In this document: positions 8,615 to 16,637 of the stretch, in pieces
Numbering within the stretch: position 1 is the stretch's first letter
Layout of the letters: every line of letters begins with the position of its first letter
DNA from: Pseudomonas sp. sp1636
GTDB lineage: Bacteria > Pseudomonadota > Gammaproteobacteria > Pseudomonadales > Pseudomonadaceae
Length of the DNA stretch: 64,000 nt
Direction: 5' to 3'
Assembly: GCF_030376615.1 (NCBI RefSeq)
Contig: NZ_JARRAB010000019.1
Coordinates: 1 to 64,000, forward strand
Notes under the pieces: generated by a model
Told to the model about the DNA's origin: nothing
Seen by the model: only the letters and a program-made list of their open reading frames with translations
Databases searched by the model: none
Program-made: the position numbers and the translations under genes

Positions 8615-9247
8615 ATGTACATGCCCGCCGCCTTCCGCCAGGACGACCTCGCCGCGCTGCACCGGCAGATTGCCGCCTGCCGCCTGGCCACGGTGGTCAG
8701 CCAGGGCCCGAGCGGTCTGCTCGCCAGCCACCTGCCGCTGCTGCTGGTCGCCGACGAAGGCGAGTTCGGCACCCTCTACGGCCATTTCGCCCGAGCCAAC
8801 CCGCAGTGGCAGGAACTGGCCAACGGCGGCGAAGTGCTGACGATCTTCAGCGGCCCGGAAGCCTACGTCAGCCCGGCCTGGTACCCGGCCAAGGCCGAGC
8901 ACGGCAAGGTGGTGCCGACCTGGAACTACATCGCCGTACACGCCCGGGGCCGGGCCGAGGTGTTCGACGACACCGGGCGTCTGCTGGCGCTGGTCAGCCG
9001 TCTCAGCGCGCACCACGAAGCCGGCCGCGCCCAACCCTGGGCGGTCGGCGAGGCGCCGCAGGACTACATCGACAGCATGCTGCGCGCCATCGTCGGCTTC
9101 GCCCTGCCGATCCAGCGTCTCGACGGCAAGTGGAAGCTCGGCCAGAACCGCAGCGCCGCCGACCAGGCGGGTGTGCGCGCGGGCCTGAATACCAGCCTCG
9201 ACCCCCGCGACCTTGAGCTGGCCGCGCGCATGAACAACGACCGCTAA
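8615..9247 (+). CDS. PaiB-like FMN-binding protein
   Basis: 210 residues starting MYMPAAFRQDDLAALHRQIA. The split-barrel flavin-binding fold shows VVSQGPSGLLASHLPLLL, GTLYGHFARANPQW, FSGPEAYVSPAWYPAK and a C-terminal KWKLGQNRS, all typical of the PaiB family (often annotated as FMN-binding negative transcriptional regulators). The biochemical role of most members is not settled. It begins an apparent operon with two GNAT acetyltransferases 19 and 14 bp downstream, and faces the MocR regulator. The pairing of a PaiB-like protein with an acetyltransferase recalls the pai operon of Bacillus. Confidence 0.9.
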   Translation: MYMPAAFRQDDLAALHRQIAACRLATVVSQGPSGLLASHLPLLLVADEGEFGTLYGHFARANPQWQELANGGEVLTIFSGPEAYVSPAWYPAKAEHGKVVPTWNYIAVHARGRAEVFDDTGRLLALVSRLSAHHEAGRAQPWAVGEAPQDYIDSMLRAIVGFALPIQRLDGKWKLGQNRSAADQAGVRAGLNTSLDPRDLELAARMNNDR

Positions 9248-9266
9248 GCCAACCCAAGGAACACCC

Positions 9267-9710
9267 ATGACCATCGAGATCCGCCCCGTCGGCGCCGCCG
9301 ACCAGGCTGCCTGGCTGCCGCTCTGGCAGGGCTACCAGCGCTTCTACAAAGCCGAGATCGCCAGCGCAACCAGCGCCCTGACCTGGCGGCGCTTCCTCGA
9401 CCCGGGCGAACCCATGCACGCCGCTCTGGCCTGGCAAGGCAAGCGCGCCGTCGGCCTGGTGCACTTCATCTACCACCGCTCCTGCTGGACCGAGGGCGAC
9501 TACTGTTACCTGCAGGATCTGTTCGTCGGCGAAGGCCTGCGCGGCGCCGGCATCGGCCGCCAGCTGATCGAACACGTCTACCAGGCCGCCCAGACTGCCG
9601 GCGCCTCGCGGGTGCACTGGCTGACCCACGAGAGCAACAGCGACGCCATGCAGCTGTACCAGCGCATCGCCGAGCGCTCGGGCTTCGTCCAATACCGCAA
9701 GCTGCTCTGA
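9267..9710 (+). CDS. GNAT-family N-acetyltransferase
   Basis: 147 residues. The acetyl-CoA binding loop is visible as EGLRGAGIGRQLIEHVYQAA (Q/RxxGxG/A pattern), preceded by the strand CYLQDLFV and followed by VHWLTHESNSDAMQLYQRIAERSGF. Start supported by AAGGAA upstream. The substrate is unknown. It is about two-thirds identical by eye to the protein encoded at 14099-14554, so the two are paralogues. It lies between the PaiB-like gene and a second, RimJ-type GNAT. Confidence 0.9.
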   Translation: MTIEIRPVGAADQAAWLPLWQGYQRFYKAEIASATSALTWRRFLDPGEPMHAALAWQGKRAVGLVHFIYHRSCWTEGDYCYLQDLFVGEGLRGAGIGRQLIEHVYQAAQTAGASRVHWLTHESNSDAMQLYQRIAERSGFVQYRKLL

Positions 9711-9724
9711 GCAGGAGTCCCGGC

Positions 9725-10405
9725 ATGAGCCAAGACCCGCAACTCGACTGGCGGCCCGTTGCCGTCCCCGCCCATGCACCGCTGGACGGCCGTTACGTAT
9801 GTCTCGAACCCCTGGAGCCGGCGCGCCACGGCGACGACCTGTGGCTGGCGTTACAAGGCCCGGACTGCGACCCGCGGCTGTGGGACTACCTGGCCTATGG
9901 GCCGTTTGCCGAGCGCGCGGCCTTCGATGTCTGGTTGGCGGCTAACGCGACCAGCAGCGACCCGCTGTTCTTCGCCGTGCTCGAACGCGCCAGCCGGCGC
10001 GCCGTCGGCCTGCTCAGCTTCCTGCGCATCACGCCCAAGGACGGCTGCATCGAGATCGGCCATATCGCCTTCGGCCGCGCCATGCAGCGCAGCCCGGCGT
10101 CCACCGAGGCGGTCTACCTGCTGGCCGAGCTGGCCATGGGCAGCCTCGGCTACCGCCGCCTGGAGTGGAAGTGCAATGCGCTGAACGCCCGCTCCATGCG
10201 CGCCGCCGAGCGCCTGGGCTTCGTCTACGAAGGCACTTTCCGCCAGCATATGCTGGTCAAGGGGCGCAACCGCGACAGCGCCTGGTTCTCCATCCTCGAC
10301 CGCGAGTGGCCGCGCTGCCGGGCCGCCTTCGAACGCTGGCTGGCAGCCGCCAATTTCGATGAACAGGGCCGGCAGAAACAGCGCCTGCAAGAGCTGCGCC
10401 GCTAG
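9725..10405 (+). CDS. RimJ/RimL-type GNAT acetyltransferase
   Basis: 226 residues. The fold is that of the larger GNATs: YVCLEPLEPARHGDDLW at the N-terminus, AVGLLSFLRITPKDGCIEIG, RRLEWKCNALNARSMRAAERLGFVYEG, and FRQHMLVKGRNRDSAWFSIL. These proteins acetylate amino groups of proteins or small molecules; the substrate here is unknown. It starts 14 bp after the preceding GNAT gene and ends convergent with the regulator at 10412, so it closes the PaiB-GNAT-GNAT operon. Confidence 0.9.
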   Translation: MSQDPQLDWRPVAVPAHAPLDGRYVCLEPLEPARHGDDLWLALQGPDCDPRLWDYLAYGPFAERAAFDVWLAANATSSDPLFFAVLERASRRAVGLLSFLRITPKDGCIEIGHIAFGRAMQRSPASTEAVYLLAELAMGSLGYRRLEWKCNALNARSMRAAERLGFVYEGTFRQHMLVKGRNRDSAWFSILDREWPRCRAAFERWLAAANFDEQGRQKQRLQELRR

Positions 10406-10411
10406 CCGCGC

Positions 10412-11230
10412 CTACTCGATCTCGAACAGGCCGTCGCGGATGTCCGCGCCGCCCAGGCGCTGGCGGATATCCGCATCGATGCGCGGGTCGTCCGGGTCGT
10501 AGAGCATCACCTGGCGGTAGGCATTGACCCGGTTGATCTCGCTGCCGAGGAACTCCCAGACCGCCCGGGTGCAGGCCGGGGTGCGCCGGTCGCCGCTGGA
10601 CACCCCGGTCTTCAGGCCGTTGAGGCGAGTGATGCGGCTCTTGAAACTGGGGATCAGGATGGTCTGGCTCATCTCGTTGCCGGTCAGCGACTCGTAGTCG
10701 ATCAGGAACAGCCGATCCTGCAGGTAGAAGGCCGCCCCCAGGTAACGGCAACGCACCCAATCCTCGGCCTTGCCGCCGACGGCGCGCGACGGCTCCTGGC
10801 GCTCCTGGCGCTCGAACAGATAGCTGCCGCGTTCCTCGCGCAGCTGCACCAGCGACAGCAGGATCTTGCCGGGTACCGACATGCAGTTGGCGTATTCGAA
10901 GTAGTAACCGCAATAGCGCGTCAGGCTGCTGGAGTGTTCGCGCAGCGGCTGGAGAAACTCCAGCAGCGGGTCGCCGGCCGGTGGCTGGGCCTGACCGCTG
11001 CTGCGCGCGCCTATCAGTTCGGCGAACTGCTCGCCCGGCAGGCTCAGTTCGTAGGCCTCGACGCCGAAGAAATCGCAGATGCGCTTGAGGTTGTGCGCCG
11101 TCGGTCGGCTCTGCCCGCTGAGGTATTTGTTGAACTGGGCGCGATTGATCGCCAACTGCCGGCACACCTCGGCAATCGAGCGGTAGTGGCTGCACAGCAG
11201 CTTGAGGTTGGCCCCCAGATAGTCCGGCAT
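10412..11230 (-). CDS. helix-turn-helix regulator, unknown ligand
   Basis: 272 residues. An N-terminal Cro/CI-type helix-turn-helix (VCRQLAINRAQFNKYLSGQSRPTAHNLKRICDFFGV, about residues 22-57, cited to locate it) is followed by about 200 residues without a recognised domain, predicted soluble. It is transcribed away from the sodium:alanine symporter gene at 11382, with 151 bp between the starts, so it may regulate that transporter. The family is frequent in Pseudomonas as an HTH-domain-containing protein of unknown role. Confidence 0.8.
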   Translation of the reverse strand: MPDYLGANLKLLCSHYRSIAEVCRQLAINRAQFNKYLSGQSRPTAHNLKRICDFFGVEAYELSLPGEQFAELIGARSSGQAQPPAGDPLLEFLQPLREHSSSLTRYCGYYFEYANCMSVPGKILLSLVQLREERGSYLFERQERQEPSRAVGGKAEDWVRCRYLGAAFYLQDRLFLIDYESLTGNEMSQTILIPSFKSRITRLNGLKTGVSSGDRRTPACTRAVWEFLGSEINRVNAYRQVMLYDPDDPRIDADIRQRLGGADIRDGLFEIE

Positions 11231-11381
11231 GGAGCAATTCCTGTTGGCGCGAGCGATGCGATTCTAGCATCAACTCGCATCAGATCGCCGCCACCCGCGA
11301 AATTGCATGACGAGCGGCGCTGTTCAACCATTCGGCACCGCGCATTTTTCCTGACAGAACAACAAGAGAGGCAGTGTCATC

Positions 11382-12827
11382 ATGCTCGATATTCTCAACG
11401 ACCTGATCTGGAGCAAGCTCCTGATCGTCATGCTGATCGGCCTGGGCCTGTACTTCACCATCGCCTCGCGCTTCGTCCAGCTGCGCTACTTCGGCAGCAT
11501 GTTCCGCATCTTCCGCGAAGCCTTCCAGCACCAGCCGGGCCAGCTCAGCTCGTTCCAGGCACTGATGCTCAGCGTCGCCGGCCGGGTCGGCGCCGGCAAC
11601 ATCGCCGGGGTCTCGGTGGCGATCATGCTCGGCGGCCCGGGCGCGATCTTCTGGATGTGGATGGTCGCCCTGGTCGGCATGGCCACCAGCTACTTCGAGT
11701 GCTCGCTGGCCCAGCTGTACAAACGCCGCGAGCCCGACGGCAGCTACCGTGGCGGCCCGGCCTTCTATATCCAACACGGCCTCGGCCAGCGCTGGCTGGG
11801 CATCGTCGTGTCCTTGCTGCTGCTGGTGACCTTCGGCTTCGGCTTCAACGCCGTACAGTCCTACACCGTGGCCAGCTCACTGCACGACACCTTCGGCCTG
11901 CCCACCTATCTCAGCGGCCTGGCCCTGGTGCTGGTGATCGGCCTGATCATCTTCGGCGGGATCAAGCGCATCGCCAAGTTCGCCGACGTGCTGGTGCCGC
12001 TGATGGCCTTCTCCTACATCGGCATGGCGCTGTTCGTCATCGGCAGCAATATCGATGCGGTGCCGGCGACCCTGGCGCTGATCTTCAACAGCGCCTTCGG
12101 CCTGGAACCGGCCTTCGCCGGCGGCATAGGCGCGGCGATCATCATGGGCGTCAAGCGCGGCCTGTTCTCCAACGAAGCCGGCCTGGGCAGCGCGCCCAAC
12201 GTCGCCGCCGTGGCCGAGGTCAAGCACCCGGTGGCCCAGGGCATCGTGCAGTCGCTCAGCGTGTTCATCGACACCCTGATCCTGTGCAGCTGCACCGCGC
12301 TGATCATCCTGCTGTCGGGCGTCTATCAGCCGGGCACCGAGATGGCCGGCGTGGTGCTGACCCAGACCGCCATGGCCGCGGTGGTCGGCGAGTGGGGCCG
12401 GGTGTTCGTCAGCATCGCCCTGCTGCTGTTCGTCTTCACCACCCTGATCTACAACTACTACCTCGGCGAGAACGCCCTGGGCTTCTTCACCAGCAAGCGC
12501 TGGCCGGTACAGGTCTACCGCGTGCTGGTGGTCGGCCTGGTGCTGTGGGGCTCGGTGCAGGATCTGGGCACGGTGTTCGCCTTCGCCGACGTGACCATGG
12601 GTCTGCTGGCCATCGCCAACCTGATCGCCCTGGCCCTGCTGTTCAAGGTCGGCCTGCGCCTGATGCGCGACTACGACGGCCAGATCAAGGCCGGCGTCGA
12701 ATCGCCGGTGTTCGATCCCAAGCAGTTCGCCGACCTGGATCTCGATCCGGCGGTATGGCCGGCCAATCCATCGAGCCAGCCAGAGGTCGATCTCGGCGCC
12801 ATCGGCGACAGCGTGCATCAACGCTGA
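11382..12827 (+). CDS. alanine/glycine:cation symporter (AGCS family)
   Basis: 481 residues, polytopic inner-membrane protein with about ten to eleven hydrophobic helices. The family signatures are QALMLSVAGRVGAGNIAGVS, GGPGAIFWMWMVALVGMATSYFEC and GVKRGLFSNEAGLGSAP. Members import alanine, glycine and sometimes glutamine with sodium. AAGAGAGG upstream supports the ATG. A strong terminator follows at 12847. It lies next to an asparaginase gene and near glutaminase and aspA, which suggests amino-acid scavenging. Confidence 0.93.
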   Translation: MLDILNDLIWSKLLIVMLIGLGLYFTIASRFVQLRYFGSMFRIFREAFQHQPGQLSSFQALMLSVAGRVGAGNIAGVSVAIMLGGPGAIFWMWMVALVGMATSYFECSLAQLYKRREPDGSYRGGPAFYIQHGLGQRWLGIVVSLLLLVTFGFGFNAVQSYTVASSLHDTFGLPTYLSGLALVLVIGLIIFGGIKRIAKFADVLVPLMAFSYIGMALFVIGSNIDAVPATLALIFNSAFGLEPAFAGGIGAAIIMGVKRGLFSNEAGLGSAPNVAAVAEVKHPVAQGIVQSLSVFIDTLILCSCTALIILLSGVYQPGTEMAGVVLTQTAMAAVVGEWGRVFVSIALLLFVFTTLIYNYYLGENALGFFTSKRWPVQVYRVLVVGLVLWGSVQDLGTVFAFADVTMGLLAIANLIALALLFKVGLRLMRDYDGQIKAGVESPVFDPKQFADLDLDPAVWPANPSSQPEVDLGAIGDSVHQR

Positions 12828-12846
12828 GCAATCGAGTAGGTTAGAC

Positions 12847-12873
12847 ACAGGGGGCTGAGCCCCCTGTTTTTTT
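12847..12873 (+). terminator. rho-independent terminator after the AGCS transporter
   Basis: ACAGGGGGC-TGA-GCCCCCTGT followed by six T residues (12868-12873). It separates the transporter from the asparaginase gene, whose ribosome binding site begins a few bases later. Confidence 0.9.
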
Positions 12874-12890
12874 ATTTGAGGAGCGCGGCC

Positions 12891-13880
12891 ATGACTGCAA
12901 CAAAACTCCTGGTGCTCTATACCGGCGGCACCATCGGCATGCAGCAGAGCGCCGGCGGCCTGGCGCCGGCATCCGGTTTCGAGGCGCGGATGCGCGCCCA
13001 GCAGGCGCTGGAGACCGGCCGGGTGCTGCCGGCCTGGGTCTTCCGCGAACTGCTGCCGCCAATCGACAGCGCCAACATGAGCCAGGCCAACTGGCTGGCA
13101 ATGGTCGACGCGATCCGCACCGGCGTCGAACAGGACGGCTGCGACGCCGTGCTGCTGCTGCACGGCACCGACACCCTGGCCTACAGCGCCGGCGCCCTGA
13201 GCTTCCTGCTGCTCGACCTGCCCGTGCCGGTGCTGCTGACCGGCTCGATGCTGCCGGCCGGGGTGGCGGGCAGCGATGCCTGGGATAACCTGTTCGGCGC
13301 CATGCAGGCACTGCAGCAAGGCGTCGCCGCCGGCGTGCACCTGTACTTCGACGGCAAGCTGCTGCACGGCGCCCGGGTCAGCAAGCTGGCCAGCGCCACC
13401 TTCGGCGCCTTCGCCGAGCTGCCGCGCCTGCGCCGCGGCGAACGCGCCGCGCAGATCCCGGCCGCCCTGGATTACCGCCAGCCGCGCCAGCCGGTCAGCC
13501 TGGCCGTGCTGCCCTTCTACCCCGGGATCCAGGCCGCCCAGGTCGAGGCCCTGCTGGCCAGCGGCGTGCGCGGCCTGCTGCTGGAATGCTACGGCAGCGG
13601 CACCGGCCCCGCGGACGACGCCGAGCTGCTCGCCGCGCTCGCGGCGGCCCATGAACGCGGCGTGGTGCTGGCGGCGATCAGCCAGTGCCTGCAGGGCCAT
13701 GTGGAGTTCGGCGTGTATGCCGCCGGCAGCCAGCTGGCCAGCACCGGCCTGGTGTCGGCCGGCGGCATGACCCGCGAGGCGGCGCTGGGCAAGCTGTTCG
13801 CCCTGCTCGGCGCCGGCCTGGATCAGGCCGAAGCGGAGCACTGGTTCGCCCTGGATCTGTGCGGCGAGCGCGCCGACTGA
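12891..13880 (+). CDS. ansA: type I L-asparaginase
   Basis: 329 residues, no signal peptide, so cytosolic. It hydrolyses asparagine to aspartate and ammonia. Both catalytic-threonine motifs are present: VLYTGGTIGM near the N-terminus and LLHGTDTLAYSAGALSFLL, with a third conserved stretch PVLLTGSMLPAG. The start at 12891 is chosen because GAGGAG lies at 12878-12883; an upstream in-frame ATG lacks a binding site. The product aspartate is the substrate of AspA, encoded 6 kb to the left. Confidence 0.92.
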   Translation: MTATKLLVLYTGGTIGMQQSAGGLAPASGFEARMRAQQALETGRVLPAWVFRELLPPIDSANMSQANWLAMVDAIRTGVEQDGCDAVLLLHGTDTLAYSAGALSFLLLDLPVPVLLTGSMLPAGVAGSDAWDNLFGAMQALQQGVAAGVHLYFDGKLLHGARVSKLASATFGAFAELPRLRRGERAAQIPAALDYRQPRQPVSLAVLPFYPGIQAAQVEALLASGVRGLLLECYGSGTGPADDAELLAALAAAHERGVVLAAISQCLQGHVEFGVYAAGSQLASTGLVSAGGMTREAALGKLFALLGAGLDQAEAEHWFALDLCGERAD

Positions 13881-13893
13881 GGCCCACGCTAAT

Positions 13894-13921
13894 CCAGCGC
13901 CAGGCCGCTTGCGGCTTGGCG
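13894..13921 (+). terminator. hairpin after asparaginase gene (possible terminator)
   Basis: AGCGCCAGGCCGC and GCGGCTTGGCGCT form a long stem with one mismatch around a TT loop. There is no T-run, so it may be a weak terminator or an mRNA-stabilising hairpin. Confidence 0.55.
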
Positions 13922-13943
13922 CTAACAGTCGCAGGATGACGAC

Positions 13944-14043
13944 TGGCGAACTGTGCGGTTTGTGGGTTTCTCTAGCCCATTGAGCCATCCCGGGGGTCGT
14001 GGCAGAGCGCCGGATCTCCCACAGACGAGGACTGGCTCAGCAC
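13944..14043. repeat. intergenic repeat B, inverted partner of 6865-7036
   Basis: Read on the minus strand it gives CGTGCTGAGCCAGTCCTCGT, a 20-bp spacer region, CCCGGGATGGCTCAAT and CCGCACAGTTC, matching repeat A in order. It lacks the palindromic element inserted in A. The pair brackets the seven genes from the MocR regulator to ansA. Confidence 0.7.
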
Positions 14044-14098
14044 GTGGGAGTTAGCCCACTATCCGAACACGCCACTAGCACCTATAGGAGGCCCCGCC

Positions 14099-14554
14099 AT
14101 GGCCGTTCGCATTCCCGCCGAGATCCGCCCGGTCAGCGCCGCCGAGCATGCCGCCTGGCTGCCGCTGTGGCAGGGCTATCAGCGCTTCTACATGACCGAG
14201 ATCCCCGCCGCCGCCAGCGACACCGCCTGGCAACGCTTTCTCGATCCCGCCGAACCGCTGCACGCCGCCCTGGCCTGGCACGAAGGCAAGGCCGTCGGCC
14301 TGGCCCACTGGGTCTACCACCGTTCCTGCTGGAGCGTCGGCGACTACTGCTACCTGCAGGATCTGTTCATCGCCAAGAACGTGCGCAGCAGTGGGGTCGG
14401 CCGGCAGTTGATCGAATACGTCTACGCCCAGGCGCGCCAGGCCGGCTGCGCACGGGTGCACTGGCTGACCCACGAAACCAACAGCAAGGCGATGCTGCTG
14501 TACGAACGCGTGGCCGAGCGTTCGGGCTTCGTGCAGTTCCGCAAGCGGCTCTGA
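14099..14554 (+). CDS. GNAT-family N-acetyltransferase, paralogue of 9267-9710
   Basis: 151 residues with the acetyl-CoA loop KNVRSSGVGRQLIEYVYAQA and the same landmarks as the gene at 9267: AAWLPLWQGYQRFY, YHRSCW, GDYCYLQDLF, RVHWLTHE and AERSGFVQFRK. AGGAGG at 14088-14093 gives a strong start. The two paralogues lie on either side of the symporter/asparaginase pair, so a local duplication is likely. The end is convergent with glsA, 6 bp apart. Substrate unknown. Confidence 0.9.
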   Translation: MAVRIPAEIRPVSAAEHAAWLPLWQGYQRFYMTEIPAAASDTAWQRFLDPAEPLHAALAWHEGKAVGLAHWVYHRSCWSVGDYCYLQDLFIAKNVRSSGVGRQLIEYVYAQARQAGCARVHWLTHETNSKAMLLYERVAERSGFVQFRKRL

Positions 14555-14560
14555 GTCGGC

Positions 14561-15469
14561 TCAGAACACCGACCAGCCGATCCGCTGACTGAGCAACTCC
14601 AGCGCCGCCATGCCGGCCAGGGAGTTGCCGGCGGCGTTGAGTTCCGGCGACCACACGCAGACGCTGAAGCGCCCCGGCACCACCGCGACTATGCCGCCGC
14701 CGACCCCGCTCTTGCCCGGCAAGCCGACCCGATAGGCGAAGTTGCCGGCCTCGTCGTACAGCCCGCTGGTGGCCATGATCGCGTTGACCTGCTTGGTCTG
14801 CCGCGCGCTGAGGATCTGCGCGCCGCTGTGCCGGCAGAAGCCGTCGTTGGCCAAAAAACCGAAGGCGCGGGCCAGGTCGACGCAGTTCATGCGCAGCGCG
14901 CAGCAGCTGAAGTAGCTGCGCAGCACCGTCTCGACCTCGTTATCGAAGTTGCCGAAGGACTGCATCAGGTAGGCCGCGGCGGCGTTGCGCGCGCGGTGCT
15001 GGTATTCCGAATCGGCGACCCGATTATCCACCGCCACCTGCGGGTTGCCGGCCAGGCGCCGGACGAAATCGCGCATCGACACCACCGGCGCGGCGAAGCG
15101 CGACTGGTTGATGTCGCAGATCACCAAGGCGCCGGCATTGATGAACGGGTTGCGCGGGCGGCCGCGCTCGAACTCCAGCTGCACCAGCGAGTTGAACGGC
15201 TGCCCGGACGGCTCGTGACCCAGGCGCTGCCAGATGTCTTCGCCCGAGTGGCCGATGGCCTGCACCAGGCTGAACACCTTGGCAATGCTCTGCACGGAAA
15301 ACGCCGTCTGCGCATCGCCGGCGCAGAACAGCTCGCCCTCGTTGCCGTACACCGCAATGCCCAGCTGGTTGGCCGGCACATCGGCCAGCGCCGGGATGTA
15401 ATCGGCTACCTTGCCCTGGCCGATCAAGGGCCGGACTTCATCGAGGATTTCATTCAACAGCGCTTGCAT
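14561..15469 (-). CDS. glsA: glutaminase
   Basis: 302 residues from ATG at 15469 (MQALLNEILDEVRPLIGQG), the exact start and length known for Pseudomonas glutaminase; a longer upstream frame is not conserved. It is a serine beta-lactamase-fold enzyme hydrolysing glutamine to glutamate and ammonia. Landmarks are FSVQSIAKVFSL (catalytic SxxK), NPFINAGALV, MATSGLYDEAGNFAYRVGLP and GKSGVGGGIVAVVPG. With ansA and aspA it forms an amide-catabolism neighbourhood. Confidence 0.95.
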   Translation of the reverse strand: MQALLNEILDEVRPLIGQGKVADYIPALADVPANQLGIAVYGNEGELFCAGDAQTAFSVQSIAKVFSLVQAIGHSGEDIWQRLGHEPSGQPFNSLVQLEFERGRPRNPFINAGALVICDINQSRFAAPVVSMRDFVRRLAGNPQVAVDNRVADSEYQHRARNAAAAYLMQSFGNFDNEVETVLRSYFSCCALRMNCVDLARAFGFLANDGFCRHSGAQILSARQTKQVNAIMATSGLYDEAGNFAYRVGLPGKSGVGGGIVAVVPGRFSVCVWSPELNAAGNSLAGMAALELLSQRIGWSVF

Positions 15470-15555
15470 GCTCAGGCTCGCCGCAATGCCCGAGCACAAC
15501 CCAGGCGATGGCTGGTAGACGCCTGCCACCTGGCGCTGATCACACAAGAAGCTGC

Positions 15556-15659
15556 TCCCGGATTGCGCTGGTGCTTATCTGGGCTACGTTCTATTGCCTC
15601 GCTTATGCGACCGCCGCCAATAACGACGTAGCCCGGATAAGCCTTGGCGCCATCCGGGA
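15556..15659. repeat. REP/BIME-type repeat, left of RAYT
   Basis: About 104 bp containing TCCCGGATTGCGCTGGTGCT, TATCTGGGCTACG and, after a variable centre, CGTAGCCCGGATAAGCCTTG GCGCCATCCGGGA (split here for length). The two halves are inverted relative to each other. A second copy in the same orientation lies at 16224-16322 on the other side of the transposase. Confidence 0.85.
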
Positions 15660-15669
15660 CAGCGATCGC

Positions 15670-16194
15670 TCAATCACCACCGGCAATATCGCGCCCATCA
15701 CCACCCGCCCAGTCGGCAGGCAGCACACCCTGACTGACAAACCGATGAAAGCGGGAATACGGCCAATCGATCACCCGCTGCACCAGCCCATGTTTAACCG
15801 GGTTGAAGTGGATGTAGTCGATATGGTTCGCCAGGTCTCGCTCGTCGCGAATCAGATGCTCCCAGAAACGTGACTGCCAGATACCCGCGCCGCCACGGGC
15901 GCCGAGCCCTATGGGCTCGCCGGCGACGCGTAGCGACTTGACGAACAGCGCCTTGAAATCGCGCAGCCGCGCCGAGTAATTGCTGTCGCCTTCCGGCAGT
16001 TGCATCAGCAGGTGCAGGTGATCCGGCATGATCACCGCCGCCGGCAGATCGAAAGGCTGGCGTTGTCTGACCCGACCCAGGGCCTCGCGCAACAGTGCGA
16101 CATGCCGCACCAGCAGATCGCTGCGTCTGTCCCTGAGGGTCAGGGTGAAGAAATAGCTGCCGCCCGCCAGGCGGGCGCGCCGGTAGTTGACCAT
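15670..16194 (-). CDS. REP-associated tyrosine transposase (RAYT)
   Basis: 174 residues, complete. The HUH-type motif is VIMPDHLHLLMQLPEG, and the catalytic tyrosine helix appears as ERDLANHIDYIHFNPVKHGL, followed by WPYSRFHRFV. These single-copy Y1 transposases are thought to move or maintain REP palindromes. It sits exactly between two copies of a REP/BIME-like repeat (15556 and 16224), the standard arrangement of a REPtron. Confidence 0.92.
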   Translation of the reverse strand: MVNYRRARLAGGSYFFTLTLRDRRSDLLVRHVALLREALGRVRQRQPFDLPAAVIMPDHLHLLMQLPEGDSNYSARLRDFKALFVKSLRVAGEPIGLGARGGAGIWQSRFWEHLIRDERDLANHIDYIHFNPVKHGLVQRVIDWPYSRFHRFVSQGVLPADWAGGDGRDIAGGD

Positions 16195-16223
16195 GCCAAC
16201 CTCCTTGTCGGTGGTGCCTCCAG

Positions 16224-16322
16224 TCCCGGATTGCGCTGGTGCTTATCCGGGCTACGCGTCCGTTACGCGTGATCCGAGTTACACCAAAAACGTAGCCCGG
16301 ATAAGCCTTGGCGCCATCCGGG
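16224..16322. repeat. REP/BIME-type repeat, right of RAYT
   Basis: Second copy of the unit at 15556-15659, about 99 bp. The outer parts are nearly identical (TCCCGGATTGCGCTGGTGCT and CGTAGCCCGGATAAGCCTTG GCGCCATCCGGGA) and only the centre differs. The outermost palindromes CCCGGAT/ATCCGGG can pair. The copies are direct repeats around the transposase gene. Confidence 0.85.
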
Positions 16323-16333
16323 AAATCAGCGCG

Positions 16334-16636
16334 TCAGAACTTCTCCGGGCGCAGCACTTCCACCTGCGCCAGGTAACAGACCATGGCGAAGTTGGCGTAG
16401 TACTTATCCTGCAGATGGGTGGCAATGCGTTCGGCTATCTCGCGGCTGCAGATGACCTCCAGGCGGATATTGCCCTCGGTATCCCAGTCGGCGCTGCGCA
16501 CTCCGTGCGAGCCACGGCCGCGCGCGTCGGAAAGGGTCCAGCCGGGCGCGCCCAGCTGTTGCAGGTCAGCCACCAGCTTCTTCTCCAGCGCGGCTTCGCA
16601 GATCACGGTGAGCAGGGTGCGGGTAGGTGCGTTCAT
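16334..16636 (-). CDS. sbtB: PII-like protein, SbtB-type regulator of the adjacent bicarbonate transporter
   Basis: 100 residues with the ferredoxin-like PII fold: LLTVICEAALEKKLVADLQQ, a short T-loop region (DARGRGSHGVRSADWD), then IRLEVICSREIAERIATHLQ and a final strand. SbtB proteins are trimeric, bind adenine nucleotides and gate SbtA transporters. The gene starts one base after sbtA ends, so it is co-transcribed. The C-terminal redox-loop cysteines of cyanobacterial SbtB are absent. Name given by analogy; binding of SbtA is inferred. Confidence 0.75.
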   Translation of the reverse strand: MNAPTRTLLTVICEAALEKKLVADLQQLGAPGWTLSDARGRGSHGVRSADWDTEGNIRLEVICSREIAERIATHLQDKYYANFAMVCYLAQVEVLRPEKF

Positions 16637-16637
16637 C

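Noticed and set aside
13894..13921. A strong rho-independent terminator for ansA
   Set aside because: The stem is good but there is no T-run, so it is listed only as a possible terminator.
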